From the NCBI RefSeq assembly GCF_030517065.1, contig NZ_CP103950.1:310001-374000 (forward strand): 64,000 nt of DNA, read 5' to 3'. Source of the stretch: Riemerella columbina (GTDB taxonomy: Bacteria; Bacteroidota; Bacteroidia; Flavobacteriales; Weeksellaceae). The notes under the pieces were generated by a model. That model did no database searches. It was given only the letters and a program-made list of their open reading frames with translations, and was not told where the DNA came from. Both the position numbers and the translations under genes were made by a program. Shown piece by piece: positions 24,289-32,266 of this stretch (positions are counted from its first letter, which is position 1; every line of letters starts with the position of its first letter).

Positions 24289-24424
24289 TTATTAAATCGT
24301 TTTTAAAATCAATTTGCGAAAATACACATTTTTAGAATAATATGAAATAATATTTTTATTTTTTATAGCGCTTCTGTTTTGGTAAGGTTTAGAAAACAAG
24401 GTGTTGATTCTATTTTGAGGCATA

Positions 24425-24452
24425 GAAAAACCACCTCGGTGAGGAGGTGGTT
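24425..24452 (-). terminator. Intrinsic terminator of the S46 peptidase gene
   Basis: A 9-bp perfect stem (24429-24437 with 24444-24452) around a 6-base loop is followed by a T run on the minus strand. The stop codon is at 24483. Confidence 0.85.
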
Positions 24453-24482
24453 GGTGGTATTAAAATCAAAACCAATTGTGGT

Positions 24483-26627
24483 TTATTTGACTAATTTTAA
24501 TTCTTGAATTAAGTTGTGAGCCCCAGCGTATTTATCTACAACCCAAAGCAAGAATCTAACATCTAAATTGATGGTTTTCTGTAGTTTAGGTTCAAAAACG
24601 ATATCACCGCTTAGCGCCTCGCTGTTGCCATCAAAAGCCAAGCCGATCAGGTGTCCATCTGCATTGATTACTGGAGAACCAGAGTTTCCACCAGTGATAT
24701 CATTGTTAGATAAGAAGTTGATTGGCATATAACCTGCTTTGTCTGCATACATTCCGAAATCTTTCTCTTTGTAGAGTTTTAGCACGCGCTGTGGGAGGTC
24801 AAATTCTTCATCGCCTTTTTTGTATTTGCCAATTAAGCCTTCCATAGTGGTGTAGTAGTTGTTGGTTACACCGTAATAATTTCTATCTGAGCGGATAGGT
24901 AGAGTGTCCACAGTACCGTAAGTTAAACGCATAGTAGAATTGGCATCTGGATAGAATTTTTTCTCTGGCTGAGATTTGATCAATCCATTTAAGAATAATC
25001 GGGTATTCTTTGCAAAAAATTCATCTACTTTGCTGTATTTCTTCCCTTGATTTTGTTGCTCTGTCACATAAGTGTTTACCCAAGTGTAAAGCGGATCAGC
25101 GGCTAATTTCTGAGCATCAGGCTGGCTTAAGAAATTAAGGGCAGCTTGCTTGTTCGCGAATACAGAACTAAACGCTTGAGTCGCCAAGTCGGCAGGGTTA
25201 GCCTTTGCGATGGCTTCTATTTGCGCACTTTTAGCCACTCTTGCTTGGTAAAGAGAAGTGAGTGTGGATAGCATCTCACCCTCCAAAGCGGTGTTAAAAT
25301 GCTCGTAATAACCCTCAATGGCTTTTTCTACTTCAGACTTCATTTTAACTTGCCCTGCAGCATCTTGTGCCGCGTAAGACTTGAATAAACTACCCAAATG
25401 GAACGCTACAGAAATGTATTTGGCGTTTCTTTGTAAAATCGCGTTATAGTTTCTCTCAACATTTCTGTCAGAAACTTGCTCATAATAAGCTTTAATGTTA
25501 TCTAAAACAGGGCTGTAAGTTTTTTCATTGGCAGGTTGTAGCGCCCAGCTCATAAACTTTTGCTCTAATTTTTGCTTTTCAGAAATGGTTCCATTTTGAT
25601 TAACCGCTTCTATGGTTCCTGCTCTGTTTTTCCAATAGTTGGCAACAGAAGCGTATTGAGAAGCATATCCTAATCTGGTAGCATCGTCTTGGTTCATATA
25701 CTTTTTCATGACATCCATCGCCGCTTTAGAAGCCTCTACCCAAGCTGGATAGTCTCTATCTACCAACTGCGAAATGCCGTAAGAAGTTAAGTAACGGTTG
25801 GTTCTTCCTGGATAACCTAAAATCATTGCGAAATCCCCTGGTTTTACCCCTTTTAGAGAAATCGGTAAGAAGTGTTTAGGCTTTAAAGGAACATTGTTCA
25901 TATTGTATTCAGAAGGCTCGCCATTTTGGTCAGCATATACACGGAAGATACTGAAATCAGCAGTGTGTCGTGGCCATTCCCAGTTGTCGGTATCGCCTCC
26001 GTATTTCCCCAAAGAAGCTGGTGGAGTACCTACCAAACGCACATCTTTGTAGTCTCTATAAACGAAATAATAAAACTCATTACCGTTGAAAAAATCCTTT
26101 ACCACTACGGTGTATTTTCCGTTTTCAGAATTTTCCTCTTGGATGGCTTTGTATTCCGCTTTGATGATGCCTTCGCGTTCTTCGGCAGACATATCGTTAT
26201 TAAGTTTCGCGTTGATGCGTTCTGTAGCATCGCCCATTCTTTCTAAAAATCTTACATAGAGACCTTTGGCGTTGAGTTCTTCGCTTTTTTTCATTGCCCA
26301 GAACCCGTTGGTTAGGTGGTCTTTTTCAGGCGTAGATAGAGCGGCGATAGCGCCATAGCCGCAGTGGTGGTTGGTAAAAATCATCCCTTCTGGAGAAACG
26401 ATTTCCCCCGTACAGAAGCCACCAAAACTCACGATGGCATCTTTTAAACTGGAATGGTTTACGGAATAAATTTCCTCAGGAGTCAGGTGTAGCCCTTCTT
26501 TTTGCATATCTACACCGTTTAACCTTTTCACGAGCATCAGAAGCCACATCCCTTCATCGGCTCTCATTTGTACAAAACTCAACAAAAAAGTGAGTGCAAG
26601 AAATATTCTTTTCATAAAATTAAACAA
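24483..26627 (-). CDS. S46 family dipeptidyl-peptidase, DPP7 type
   Basis: 714 residues (an ATG five codons in, 26615, is also possible and gives a better signal peptide, MKRIFLALTFLLSFVQMRA). The chymotrypsin-like catalytic pieces are visible: His in TNHHCGYGA and Ser649 in TGGNSGSPVIN. Eighteen residues after the Ser, the S1 specificity position is Gly (LAFDGN), which in this family marks DPP7 (hydrophobic P1). DPP11 has Arg there (Asp/Glu P1). The enzyme releases dipeptides from peptides in the periplasm and supports growth on protein. The gene is monocistronic, with a TATATTTG element at 26673-26680 and a terminator. Confidence 0.92.
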   Translation of the reverse strand: MFNFMKRIFLALTFLLSFVQMRADEGMWLLMLVKRLNGVDMQKEGLHLTPEEIYSVNHSSLKDAIVSFGGFCTGEIVSPEGMIFTNHHCGYGAIAALSTPEKDHLTNGFWAMKKSEELNAKGLYVRFLERMGDATERINAKLNNDMSAEEREGIIKAEYKAIQEENSENGKYTVVVKDFFNGNEFYYFVYRDYKDVRLVGTPPASLGKYGGDTDNWEWPRHTADFSIFRVYADQNGEPSEYNMNNVPLKPKHFLPISLKGVKPGDFAMILGYPGRTNRYLTSYGISQLVDRDYPAWVEASKAAMDVMKKYMNQDDATRLGYASQYASVANYWKNRAGTIEAVNQNGTISEKQKLEQKFMSWALQPANEKTYSPVLDNIKAYYEQVSDRNVERNYNAILQRNAKYISVAFHLGSLFKSYAAQDAAGQVKMKSEVEKAIEGYYEHFNTALEGEMLSTLTSLYQARVAKSAQIEAIAKANPADLATQAFSSVFANKQAALNFLSQPDAQKLAADPLYTWVNTYVTEQQNQGKKYSKVDEFFAKNTRLFLNGLIKSQPEKKFYPDANSTMRLTYGTVDTLPIRSDRNYYGVTNNYYTTMEGLIGKYKKGDEEFDLPQRVLKLYKEKDFGMYADKAGYMPINFLSNNDITGGNSGSPVINADGHLIGLAFDGNSEALSGDIVFEPKLQKTINLDVRFLLWVVDKYAGAHNLIQELKLVK

Positions 26628-26672
26628 TTATTATATTGAGTGGGCTAAATTAAACATTTATGCTTAATGCGC

Positions 26673-26680
26673 CAAATATA
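26673..26680 (-). promoter_or_regulatory. -7 element of the S46 peptidase gene
   Basis: The minus strand reads TATATTTG, an exact TAnnTTTG match, 46 bases upstream of the first ATG and 58 upstream of the second. Confidence 0.5.
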
Positions 26681-26753
26681 AAGGTGCTAAATCGGTTTTT
26701 GGTATAAAAATTGAACGGTTTCTACCACAAAATAGACTTTAAAATAAAAGATA

Positions 26754-27182
26754 ATGCTTACCAAGATTTTTAAATTAGGGATCGGTTGGGCGCTCCTGTG
26801 TTGCTTGGGTTGTAATAGTGCTGCGCCTACTTTTCAGATGAAGCATCGGGATTGGCTATTGGTTGGGTTTTCCAATTTCTCTAAGGCAGAAATGGTTGCA
26901 CAAAAAATCCATTTGGATATGAGTCCCACGATGTCAAAAGCCCACCAATATCCTCTATACATCGCAAATCAGAAATTTTATTTTCATATTGAAATGAAGG
27001 ATCACGGGCGTATTAAAATCTTAAAATTAGGCGATGATGCGGCGCTTTCTACAACGGATTTGGGCACAGCTTTATTGGCTCAATTGCCCCAATTTGTCAA
27101 ATACGAAATTAAAGGTCAGTTTTTGTATTTATATGATAATCAAGGTGGCGTGATAAAATTTGTCGCTGCCGATTGGGATTAA
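26754..27182 (+). CDS. META/HslJ-like small lipoprotein
   Basis: 142 residues. A lipoprotein signal ends at LLCCLGC (lipobox, Cys20). The mature part reads like a META domain: an opening tryptophan strand (RDWLLVGFSNFSKAEMVAQKIHLDMSP), a central F/Y-rich strand pair, and the closing strands QFLYLYDNQGGVIKFVAADWD. META-domain proteins (HslJ-like) are periplasmic and linked to stress tolerance in enterics; the function here is unknown. The assignment rests on pattern recognition of the ends. Confidence 0.65.
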   Translation: MLTKIFKLGIGWALLCCLGCNSAAPTFQMKHRDWLLVGFSNFSKAEMVAQKIHLDMSPTMSKAHQYPLYIANQKFYFHIEMKDHGRIKILKLGDDAALSTTDLGTALLAQLPQFVKYEIKGQFLYLYDNQGGVIKFVAADWD

Positions 27183-27216
27183 AGAAAATTTGACTATATT
27201 AGCGAAAAAATAAAAA

Positions 27217-27567
27217 ATGCAAACGTTATCTAAACAAGAAGACCGAAACATATTGTTTCTTATGCACTTATCGCAGTTGTTGTCGCTCATTTCAGGAATT
27301 GGCGGTTTTGTGGTGCCACTCATCATTTGGCTGATGAAAAAAGACCAAATAAAAGGCGTAGATGAGCAAGGCAAAGAAATCCTTAATTTTCAAATCACGA
27401 TGTTTATTGCTTTGTTGGTATCAAGTGTGCTGTGTTTGGTTTTTATTGGAATGATTTTATTGCCAATTGTTGGGCTGATTATGATTATTGTACCGATTAT
27501 CCAAGCTTTCAATGCCAAAGAAGGTCGCCCCGTGCGTTATCCTTTTACCATTAGATTTTTATCTTGA
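27217..27567 (+). CDS. DUF4870 family membrane protein
   Basis: 116 residues. A short soluble N-terminus (MQTLSKQEDRNILFLMHLSQLL) leads into a first transmembrane helix (LSLISGIGGFVVPLIIWLM). The loop KKDQIKGVDEQGKEILNFQ, diagnostic of the family, follows, then two more helices ending in IIVPIIQAFNAKEGRPVRYPFTIRFL. DUF4870 proteins are small membrane proteins of unknown function, common in Bacteroidota and Firmicutes. Its stop precedes the folC start by about 14 bases, so folC may be co-transcribed. Confidence 0.9.
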   Translation: MQTLSKQEDRNILFLMHLSQLLSLISGIGGFVVPLIIWLMKKDQIKGVDEQGKEILNFQITMFIALLVSSVLCLVFIGMILLPIVGLIMIIVPIIQAFNAKEGRPVRYPFTIRFLS

Positions 27568-27580
27568 TTTTTCTACGGTG

Positions 27581-28828
27581 ATGATGGAAAAGCGCTATCA
27601 ACAGGCTTTGGAATGGCTCTACGCACAGATGCCTAACTATCAAATCAACGGCAAAAAAGCCTATAAACCAGGGTTAGAAAATATTAAAAAACTCTGTGAT
27701 TTTTTTGGAAATCCGCAAGAGGGTATTCCAATGGTGCACATCGGCGGAACTAATGGCAAAGGCTCTACCAGCAATATGCTCGCTTCGGTGTTGCAGGAGG
27801 CGGGTTATCGTGTGGGGTTGTATAATTCGCCGCATTTGGTGAATTTTACGGAACGCATAAAAATCAATGGTGTGGAGGCAGACCCCGCCTTTGTGCTTGA
27901 TTTTATAGAGCGATTGAAACACCTGCCCTCGGAGATTAAACCTTCCTTTTTTGAATTCACAACAGTTATGGCTTTTGAGTATTTTAAACGCCAACAAGTG
28001 GATATAGCGATGATTGAAGTCGGTTTGGGTGGGCGTTTAGATGCCACGAACATCATTCAGCCAGTGCTCACGGCGCTGACCAATGTCGCCTTGGATCATC
28101 AAGATATTTTAGGCGAGACCATAGAGGCGATTGCGGTGGAGAAAGCGGGCATCATCAAGCCTCATATTCCCATAATTTCTGGCGAGGAGCAAGCAGACAT
28201 CAAAACCATTTTTAAAACCAAGGCGGAGGCGTTGCAAGCCCCTTTTATTGATGCCACTCAGATTGATACCATTCATTTTTCATCAGATTTACAAGGGGAT
28301 TATCAGCGGAAAAATATCAAAGTGGTTTTGGCGGCGGTGGCGGAATTAAAGCGGCAAGGTTTTACCATTTCCGAAGAGCATATAGCGCGTGGTTTGTCCC
28401 ATGTACAGCGGAATACAGGCTTTTTAGGGCGTTGGTTTCAGTTTTCGGATGCGCCATTGACCATTTGCGATACAGGACACAACCAAGCGGGGTTGGAAGC
28501 GGTGTTGGTGCAACTTTCTCGCTATGAAGAAAATAAACACATCGTTTTAGGCTTTGTGAAGGATAAAAAAATAGAGTCTATCATAGCGTTTTTGCCTCAA
28601 TCGGCAGATTATTACTTTGTGAAGCCCCAAATTGAGAGGGGACAATCACCAAAAAACTACGAAGAAAGCCTAAAAAAATCAGGACTTCGGTATAAAATTT
28701 TTGATTCTGTAGAAGAAGGCTATCAGTCGGCAAAGTCCCACTGCAAGGCAGATGAGATGATTTTTATAGGCGGTAGTAACTTTGTGGTAGGAGAATTTTT
28801 AGAAAAAAATTTGTCAGTTTATAAATAA
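27581..28828 (+). CDS. folC: Bifunctional folylpolyglutamate synthase / dihydrofolate synthase
   Basis: 415 residues from the first of two adjacent ATGs at 27581/27584. An in-frame ATG at 27488 lies inside the DUF4870 gene and is unlikely. The Mur-ligase-type P-loop GGTNGKGSTSNMLASVL, the ATP/folate motif GLGGRLDATNII, LDHQDILGETIEAIAVEKAGIIK and the C-terminal-domain DTGHNQAGLEAVL are all visible. The enzyme adds glutamate to dihydropteroate and then to tetrahydrofolates in the cytosol. The gene ends 38 bases before the start of the first tRNA-Val gene, and a new promoter lies between them. Confidence 0.95.
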   Translation: MMEKRYQQALEWLYAQMPNYQINGKKAYKPGLENIKKLCDFFGNPQEGIPMVHIGGTNGKGSTSNMLASVLQEAGYRVGLYNSPHLVNFTERIKINGVEADPAFVLDFIERLKHLPSEIKPSFFEFTTVMAFEYFKRQQVDIAMIEVGLGGRLDATNIIQPVLTALTNVALDHQDILGETIEAIAVEKAGIIKPHIPIISGEEQADIKTIFKTKAEALQAPFIDATQIDTIHFSSDLQGDYQRKNIKVVLAAVAELKRQGFTISEEHIARGLSHVQRNTGFLGRWFQFSDAPLTICDTGHNQAGLEAVLVQLSRYEENKHIVLGFVKDKKIESIIAFLPQSADYYFVKPQIERGQSPKNYEESLKKSGLRYKIFDSVEEGYQSAKSHCKADEMIFIGGSNFVVGEFLEKNLSVYK

Positions 28829-28840
28829 CTCGTATATTTG
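28811..28840 (+). promoter_or_regulatory. Promoter of the tRNA-Val pair (-33 TTG and -7 TATATTTG)
   Basis: TTG at 28811-28813 and TATATTTG at 28833-28840 are separated by 19 bases, the consensus arrangement for the Bacteroidota housekeeping sigma factor. The tRNA begins at 28866. The -33 box lies inside the 3' end of folC. Confidence 0.8.
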
Positions 28841-28865
28841 CACCACTCAAATGTGAAAACATTGA

Positions 28866-28943
28866 GGGCGGTTAGCTCAGTTGGTTCAGAGCATCTGGTT
28901 TACACCCAGAGGGTCGGGGGTTCGAATCCCTCACCGCCCACCA
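28866..28943 (+). tRNA. tRNA-Val (anticodon TAC), CCA encoded
   Basis: All arms pair: acceptor GGGCGGT with ACCGCCC, D arm GCTC/GAGC, anticodon stem TCTGG/CCAGA around TTTACAC, T stem GGGGG/CCCTC (with a G-T-type pair) around TTCGAAT. The discriminator base is A (28940), and CCA follows in the DNA at 28941-28943. The anticodon TAC reads GUN valine codons. Five bases separate it from the second tRNA-Val. Confidence 0.95.
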
Positions 28944-28948
28944 GAGTA

Positions 28949-29023
28949 GGGCTCTTAGCTCAGTTGGTTCAGAGCATCTGGTTTACACCCAGAGGGTCGG
29001 GGGTTCGAATCCCTCAGAGCCCA
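28949..29023 (+). tRNA. Second tRNA-Val (anticodon TAC), CCA not encoded
   Basis: From the D arm to the T arm this gene is identical to its upstream neighbour, but the acceptor stem is GGGCTCT/AGAGCCC, with compensatory changes on both sides. The DNA after the discriminator A reads CAAA, so CCA must be added by the nucleotidyltransferase. It is followed directly by a strong terminator. The paired changes argue for a functional gene rather than a decayed copy. Confidence 0.93.
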
Positions 29024-29025
29024 CA

Positions 29026-29059
29026 AAAGCGCTCAGCACAAGTGCTGAGCGCTTTTTTT
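29026..29059 (+). terminator. Intrinsic terminator of the tRNA-Val transcript
   Basis: A 12-bp perfect stem (28-39 with 42-53 of the 29000 block) with a two-base AA centre is followed by seven or more T. It begins a few bases after the second tRNA. Confidence 0.92.
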
Positions 29060-29159
29060 ATTTGCTTCTATTCTCGCGGAAGGCGACTATTTCCCTATTT
29101 CTCCTCAAAAAAATTTCATAAGCATTAAACACTCTAAAAAACTCCTACGGTCTTGCCTT

Positions 29160-29265
29160 AAATTTCTAACGGGGAGAAAATTTTTTTCCGTCGGCATCGA
29201 AGAAAATTTGGATGCCGATGGAAAAATTCTTCCATCAGCATCGCGTAAAATTTCCGTTAGGGAGG
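29160..29265. repeat. Nested inverted repeat cluster in a gene-free stretch
   Basis: The interval 29060-29521 holds no gene. Within it, a 16-base arm (29184-29199) pairs with 29211-29226 with one mismatch around an 11-base spacer, centred on GGCATC/GATGCC. A third, partial copy of the arm (TTCCATCAGCATCGC) follows at 29229-29243. An outer CTAACGG/CCGTTAG pair (about 29165-29171 and 29254-29260) encloses the whole. The pattern suggests a degenerate REP-like or structured-RNA element; no coding potential is seen. Confidence 0.55.
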
Positions 29266-29521
29266 AAAATGAACACCCTTGGGATAGCGGTTTTCTGGGG
29301 GCTGTTTTTTGTAAGGTGTAAAAGTTTCGTATGATGATGAAATTGATCTATAAAAATAAATCAAAGACCACGATTGGCATTAAATATTGAAGGCGATTAA
29401 AATTCATTTTATAAAATTACATTTAGGGTTAAATCTGTATTTTATTACAAGTAAAAAAAAATTGTTATTTCCAAAGAAAATCATATTTTTACAATGCTTT
29501 AATAACCAAAACGATTTAATT

Positions 29522-30939
29522 ATGAAGAAAATTTTATTTTTACTTGTATCAGTAATGATGTTTACCGCTTGCCAAACCACTCAAACCACTGTGCAACAAG
29601 CGAATGCCTCTAAAATGCCGATCAAAACAACCATTCCTCAACGCCCTGCAGGGCAACAAGATGTCATTAATTTGGTAACGCCCAAACTCGAAACCGTGCG
29701 TATTGGGGTGATCGGTTTAGGAATGCGAGGACCAGGAGCGGTGGAGCGTTTTATGCATATCCCTGGAGCTAAGGTCGTTGCGCTTTGTGATATTGAAGCT
29801 TCGAGAGTGGAAAAAACTCAGAAAATTATAGAAAAAGCGGGTCAGCCTCGTGCTGCAGCCTATTCGGGCTCTCAAGACGCTTGGAAACAGCTTTGCGACC
29901 GAGATGATGTAGATTTGGTATATATCGTAACCGACTGGAAGACTCACGCAGAAATGGGAGTTTACGCCATGGAAAAAGGAAAACATGTCGCCATCGAAGT
30001 GCCAGGAGCGATGACTTTGGATGATATTTGGGCGTTGATCAACACTTCCGAAAAGACCCCGAAAGCATTGTATGATGTTGGAAAATTGCGTGTATGACTT
30101 CTTTGAATTGACCACCTTGAATATGGCTCAAAAAGGCGTATTTGGTGAGATTTTGCACGCCGAGGGGGGCTTATATCCACAATTTGGAAGACTTTTGGGG
30201 TGCTTATCACGACAATTGGCGTTTGGACTACAACCAAGCCCACCGAGGCGATGTGTACCCTACGCACGGTATGGGACCTGCCTGCCAAGCACTTAACATT
30301 CACCGAGGGGACAAAATGAATGTATTGGTGTCAATGGATACCAAAGCGGTGAACGGTCCTGCCTATATTAAGGAGAAAACAGGAAAAGTGGTTACCGATT
30401 TTAAAAATGGTGACCAAACTACCACTCTCATCCGCACAGAGCAAGGAAAAACGATGTTAATTCAACACAATGTAATGACGCCTCGCCCTTATAGCCGTAT
30501 GTATCAGTTGGTGGGAACGGATGGTTTTGCCAACAAATACCCTATTGAACAGTATGCTCTTCGCCCTTCGCAAGTGGGGAGTGATGAAGTGCCTAACCAC
30601 GAGGATTTGAATGCGCACCGTGCCGTTTCAGAAGAAACCAAAAAGGCTTTGATGAAGCGTTATAAACACCCTATTCAAATAGAATTGGAAGAGCAAGCCA
30701 AGAAGGTTGGCGGCCACGGAGGGATGGATTTCATTATGGATTACCGCCTGATCTATTGCCTACGAAACGGACTTCCTTTGGATATGGATGTGTATGATTT
30801 GGCTGAATGGTCTTGCTTGGCGCCACTTTCCGCAATTTCTTTGGAAAACGGTTCTGTCCCAGTGGAAGTCCCTGATTTCACACGAGGAAGTTGGAACAAA
30901 GTAAAAGGGTATCAGCATGCCACCTTAGAAAATAAATAA
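29522..30939 (+). pseudogene. GH109-type Gfo/Idh/MocA lipoprotein gene with two frameshifts
   Basis: The product would be about 471 residues: a lipoprotein signal (MKKILFLLVSVMMFTAC), the NAD-binding Rossmann domain (VRIGVIGLGMRGPGAVERFM) and the GH109 body ([53 protein letters not shown]). The family includes NAD-dependent alpha-N-acetylgalactosaminidases. The frame breaks twice. The run of C at 30057-30060 has one base too many before the expected RKHCMM, and the run of G at 30164-30169 has one too many before GAYIHNL. Frame one stops at 30097. Either the gene is decayed or both are homopolymer sequencing errors. The start at 29522 gives the lipoprotein signal. Confidence 0.85.
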
Positions 30940-30960
30940 AGATTTAATCCATTTTTAAAA

Positions 30961-30996
30961 GAAAATCCCAAGTGTGTACGCTTGGGATTTTTTGTT
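30961..30996 (+). terminator. Intrinsic terminator after the GH109 gene
   Basis: An 11-bp stem (30962-30972 with 30981-30991) around an 8-base loop is followed by a T run. The terminator remains intact although the gene is frameshifted. Confidence 0.85.
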
Positions 30997-31147
30997 GATA
31001 GATAGCTCGACATCATTGGTCGGAATTTATTATAGATAATATTGAGGATTTATTAAGTTTTGTTTCAATAGATTGTAACTAAAAAAAATACTATCGGTTT
31101 ATAAGATTTGTAGGTTATTTTATAGAGAAAGCCAAACGAGGCAAAAC

Positions 31148-31768
31148 CTAAGAGGAGAGCAATAGTTTCGTTAGGAAATCTTTGTCGCCGTTGCCTCTGG
31201 CAGGGGAATATTCTCTGCCGTAGAAAATGATTTGAAGGTGGAGGGTATTCCATTTCTCTTTGGGGAACCACTTTTTAGCATCTTTTTCCGTTTGTACCAC
31301 ATTTTTTCCAGAAGTCATTTTCCATTGGGTCATCAGTCGGTGGATGTGGGTATCCACGGGAAATGCAGGCACGCCGAAAGCTTGGCTCATCACCACGGAA
31401 GCCGTTTTGTGCCCCACGCCAGGGAGGGCTTCCAGCTCCTCAAAAGTCTGTGGAACCACGCCATTATGCCGCTCTACTAAGAGCTCTGCCATCGCTTTTA
31501 GGTTTTTGGCTTTGGTGTTAGAGAGCCCTATTTCTTTGATGAGTTCCTTAATTTCTGCCACCTCTAAATCCTTCATTTTAAAAGGCGTATCTGCCACGGC
31601 GAAGAGTTGGGGTGTGACTTCGTTCACTTTTTTATCCGTAGTCTGTGCCGAAAGTGCAACGGCAACTAATAGAGTATAAGGATCTTGATGATCCAGTGGG
31701 ATAGGCGTTTCAGGGTAGAGGCGCTCCAATTCTCGGATGATAATTTCAGCTTTTTGTTTTTTGGTCAT
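31148..31768 (-). CDS. nth: Endonuclease III homologue lacking the Fe-S cluster cysteines
   Basis: 206 residues. The HhH-GPD core is intact: the helix-hairpin-helix LPGVGHKTASVVMSQAFG carries the catalytic Lys and is followed by FPVDTHIHRLMTQW with the catalytic Asp. The enzyme would excise oxidised pyrimidines and nick abasic sites. The usual C-terminal C-x6-C-x2-C-x5-C cluster motif is absent. Where the first Cys is expected, the sequence reads YSPARGNGDKDFLTKLLLSS and ends. A promoter element TATTTTTG lies at 31786-31793 on the minus strand, back to back with that of bcp. Confidence 0.9.
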   Translation of the reverse strand: MTKKQKAEIIIRELERLYPETPIPLDHQDPYTLLVAVALSAQTTDKKVNEVTPQLFAVADTPFKMKDLEVAEIKELIKEIGLSNTKAKNLKAMAELLVERHNGVVPQTFEELEALPGVGHKTASVVMSQAFGVPAFPVDTHIHRLMTQWKMTSGKNVVQTEKDAKKWFPKEKWNTLHLQIIFYGREYSPARGNGDKDFLTKLLLSS

Positions 31769-31775
31769 TTTAAAC

Positions 31776-31783
31776 TAAATTTG
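31776..31783 (+). promoter_or_regulatory. -7 element of the bcp gene
   Basis: TAAATTTG matches TAnnTTTG and lies 16 bases before the bcp ATG at 31800. It is only two bases from the opposing nth -7 element, so the two promoters overlap. Confidence 0.4.
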
Positions 31784-31785
31784 GA

Positions 31786-31793
31786 CAAAAATA
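31786..31793 (-). promoter_or_regulatory. -7 element of the nth gene
   Basis: The minus strand reads TATTTTTG, a TAnnTTTG match, 17 bases upstream of the nth ATG at 31768. Confidence 0.45.
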
Positions 31794-31799
31794 AACATT

Positions 31800-32258
31800 A
31801 TGATTCACATAGGCGATCAGCTTCCGACTTTCCAAGGGCTTAACCAAGAGGGCGAGCTCGTAAAATCATCAGATTTTAAAGGACAAAAACTCATCATTTT
31901 CTTTTATCCGAAAGCCAATACCCCTGGCTGTACTGCCGAGGCATGCAACCTGAGCGACCATTATACTGAGCTTAAGAAGCAAGGTTACGCCTTGTTGGGC
32001 ATTAGTGCAGACTCGGTGGAGCGGCAGAAAAAATTCCATGATAAGTTCCACTTTCCTTATGATTTAATCGCTGATGAAAGTAGGGCTATCATAGAGCAAT
32101 TTGGCGTGTGGCAGCTTAAAAAATTTATGGGGCGAGAGTTTATGGGCATCGTGCGGACTACTTTTATCTTTGATGAAAATGGCACTTGCATCAGAATTAT
32201 CGATAAAGTAAAGACCAAAGACCACGCGGCACAAATTTTAGAAAACGAAACCAAATAA
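31800..32258 (+). CDS. bcp: Bcp-type thioredoxin-dependent peroxiredoxin
   Basis: 152 residues, the family's usual length. The peroxidatic Cys44 lies in NTPGCTAEACNLSD, with the resolving Cys49 five residues later, the arrangement of atypical two-Cys Bcp/PrxQ enzymes. The conserved structural stretches FYPKANTPGC and DLIADESRAIIEQFGVW are visible. It reduces hydroperoxides in the cytosol with electrons from thioredoxin. The stop is 8 bases before the S9 peptidase start, so the two are probably co-transcribed, although their functions are unrelated. Confidence 0.94.
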   Translation: MIHIGDQLPTFQGLNQEGELVKSSDFKGQKLIIFFYPKANTPGCTAEACNLSDHYTELKKQGYALLGISADSVERQKKFHDKFHFPYDLIADESRAIIEQFGVWQLKKFMGREFMGIVRTTFIFDENGTCIRIIDKVKTKDHAAQILENETK

Positions 32259-32266
32259 TCCATATT

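Noticed and set aside
28838-29128. 96-residue frame across the tRNA-Val pair and terminator
   Set aside because: Translation of tRNA genes; its internal repeat is the duplicated tRNA body.
29387-29521. Upstream extension (45 codons) of the GH109 gene
   Set aside because: The lipoprotein signal begins at the ATG at 29522; the extension is Phe/Lys-rich, lies in AT-rich non-coding sequence and would bury the signal peptide.
30164-30169. G tract in the GH109 gene as a phase-variation switch
   Set aside because: Six G is short for efficient slippage, and a second independent frameshift in a C run would also need correction, so decay or read error is simpler.
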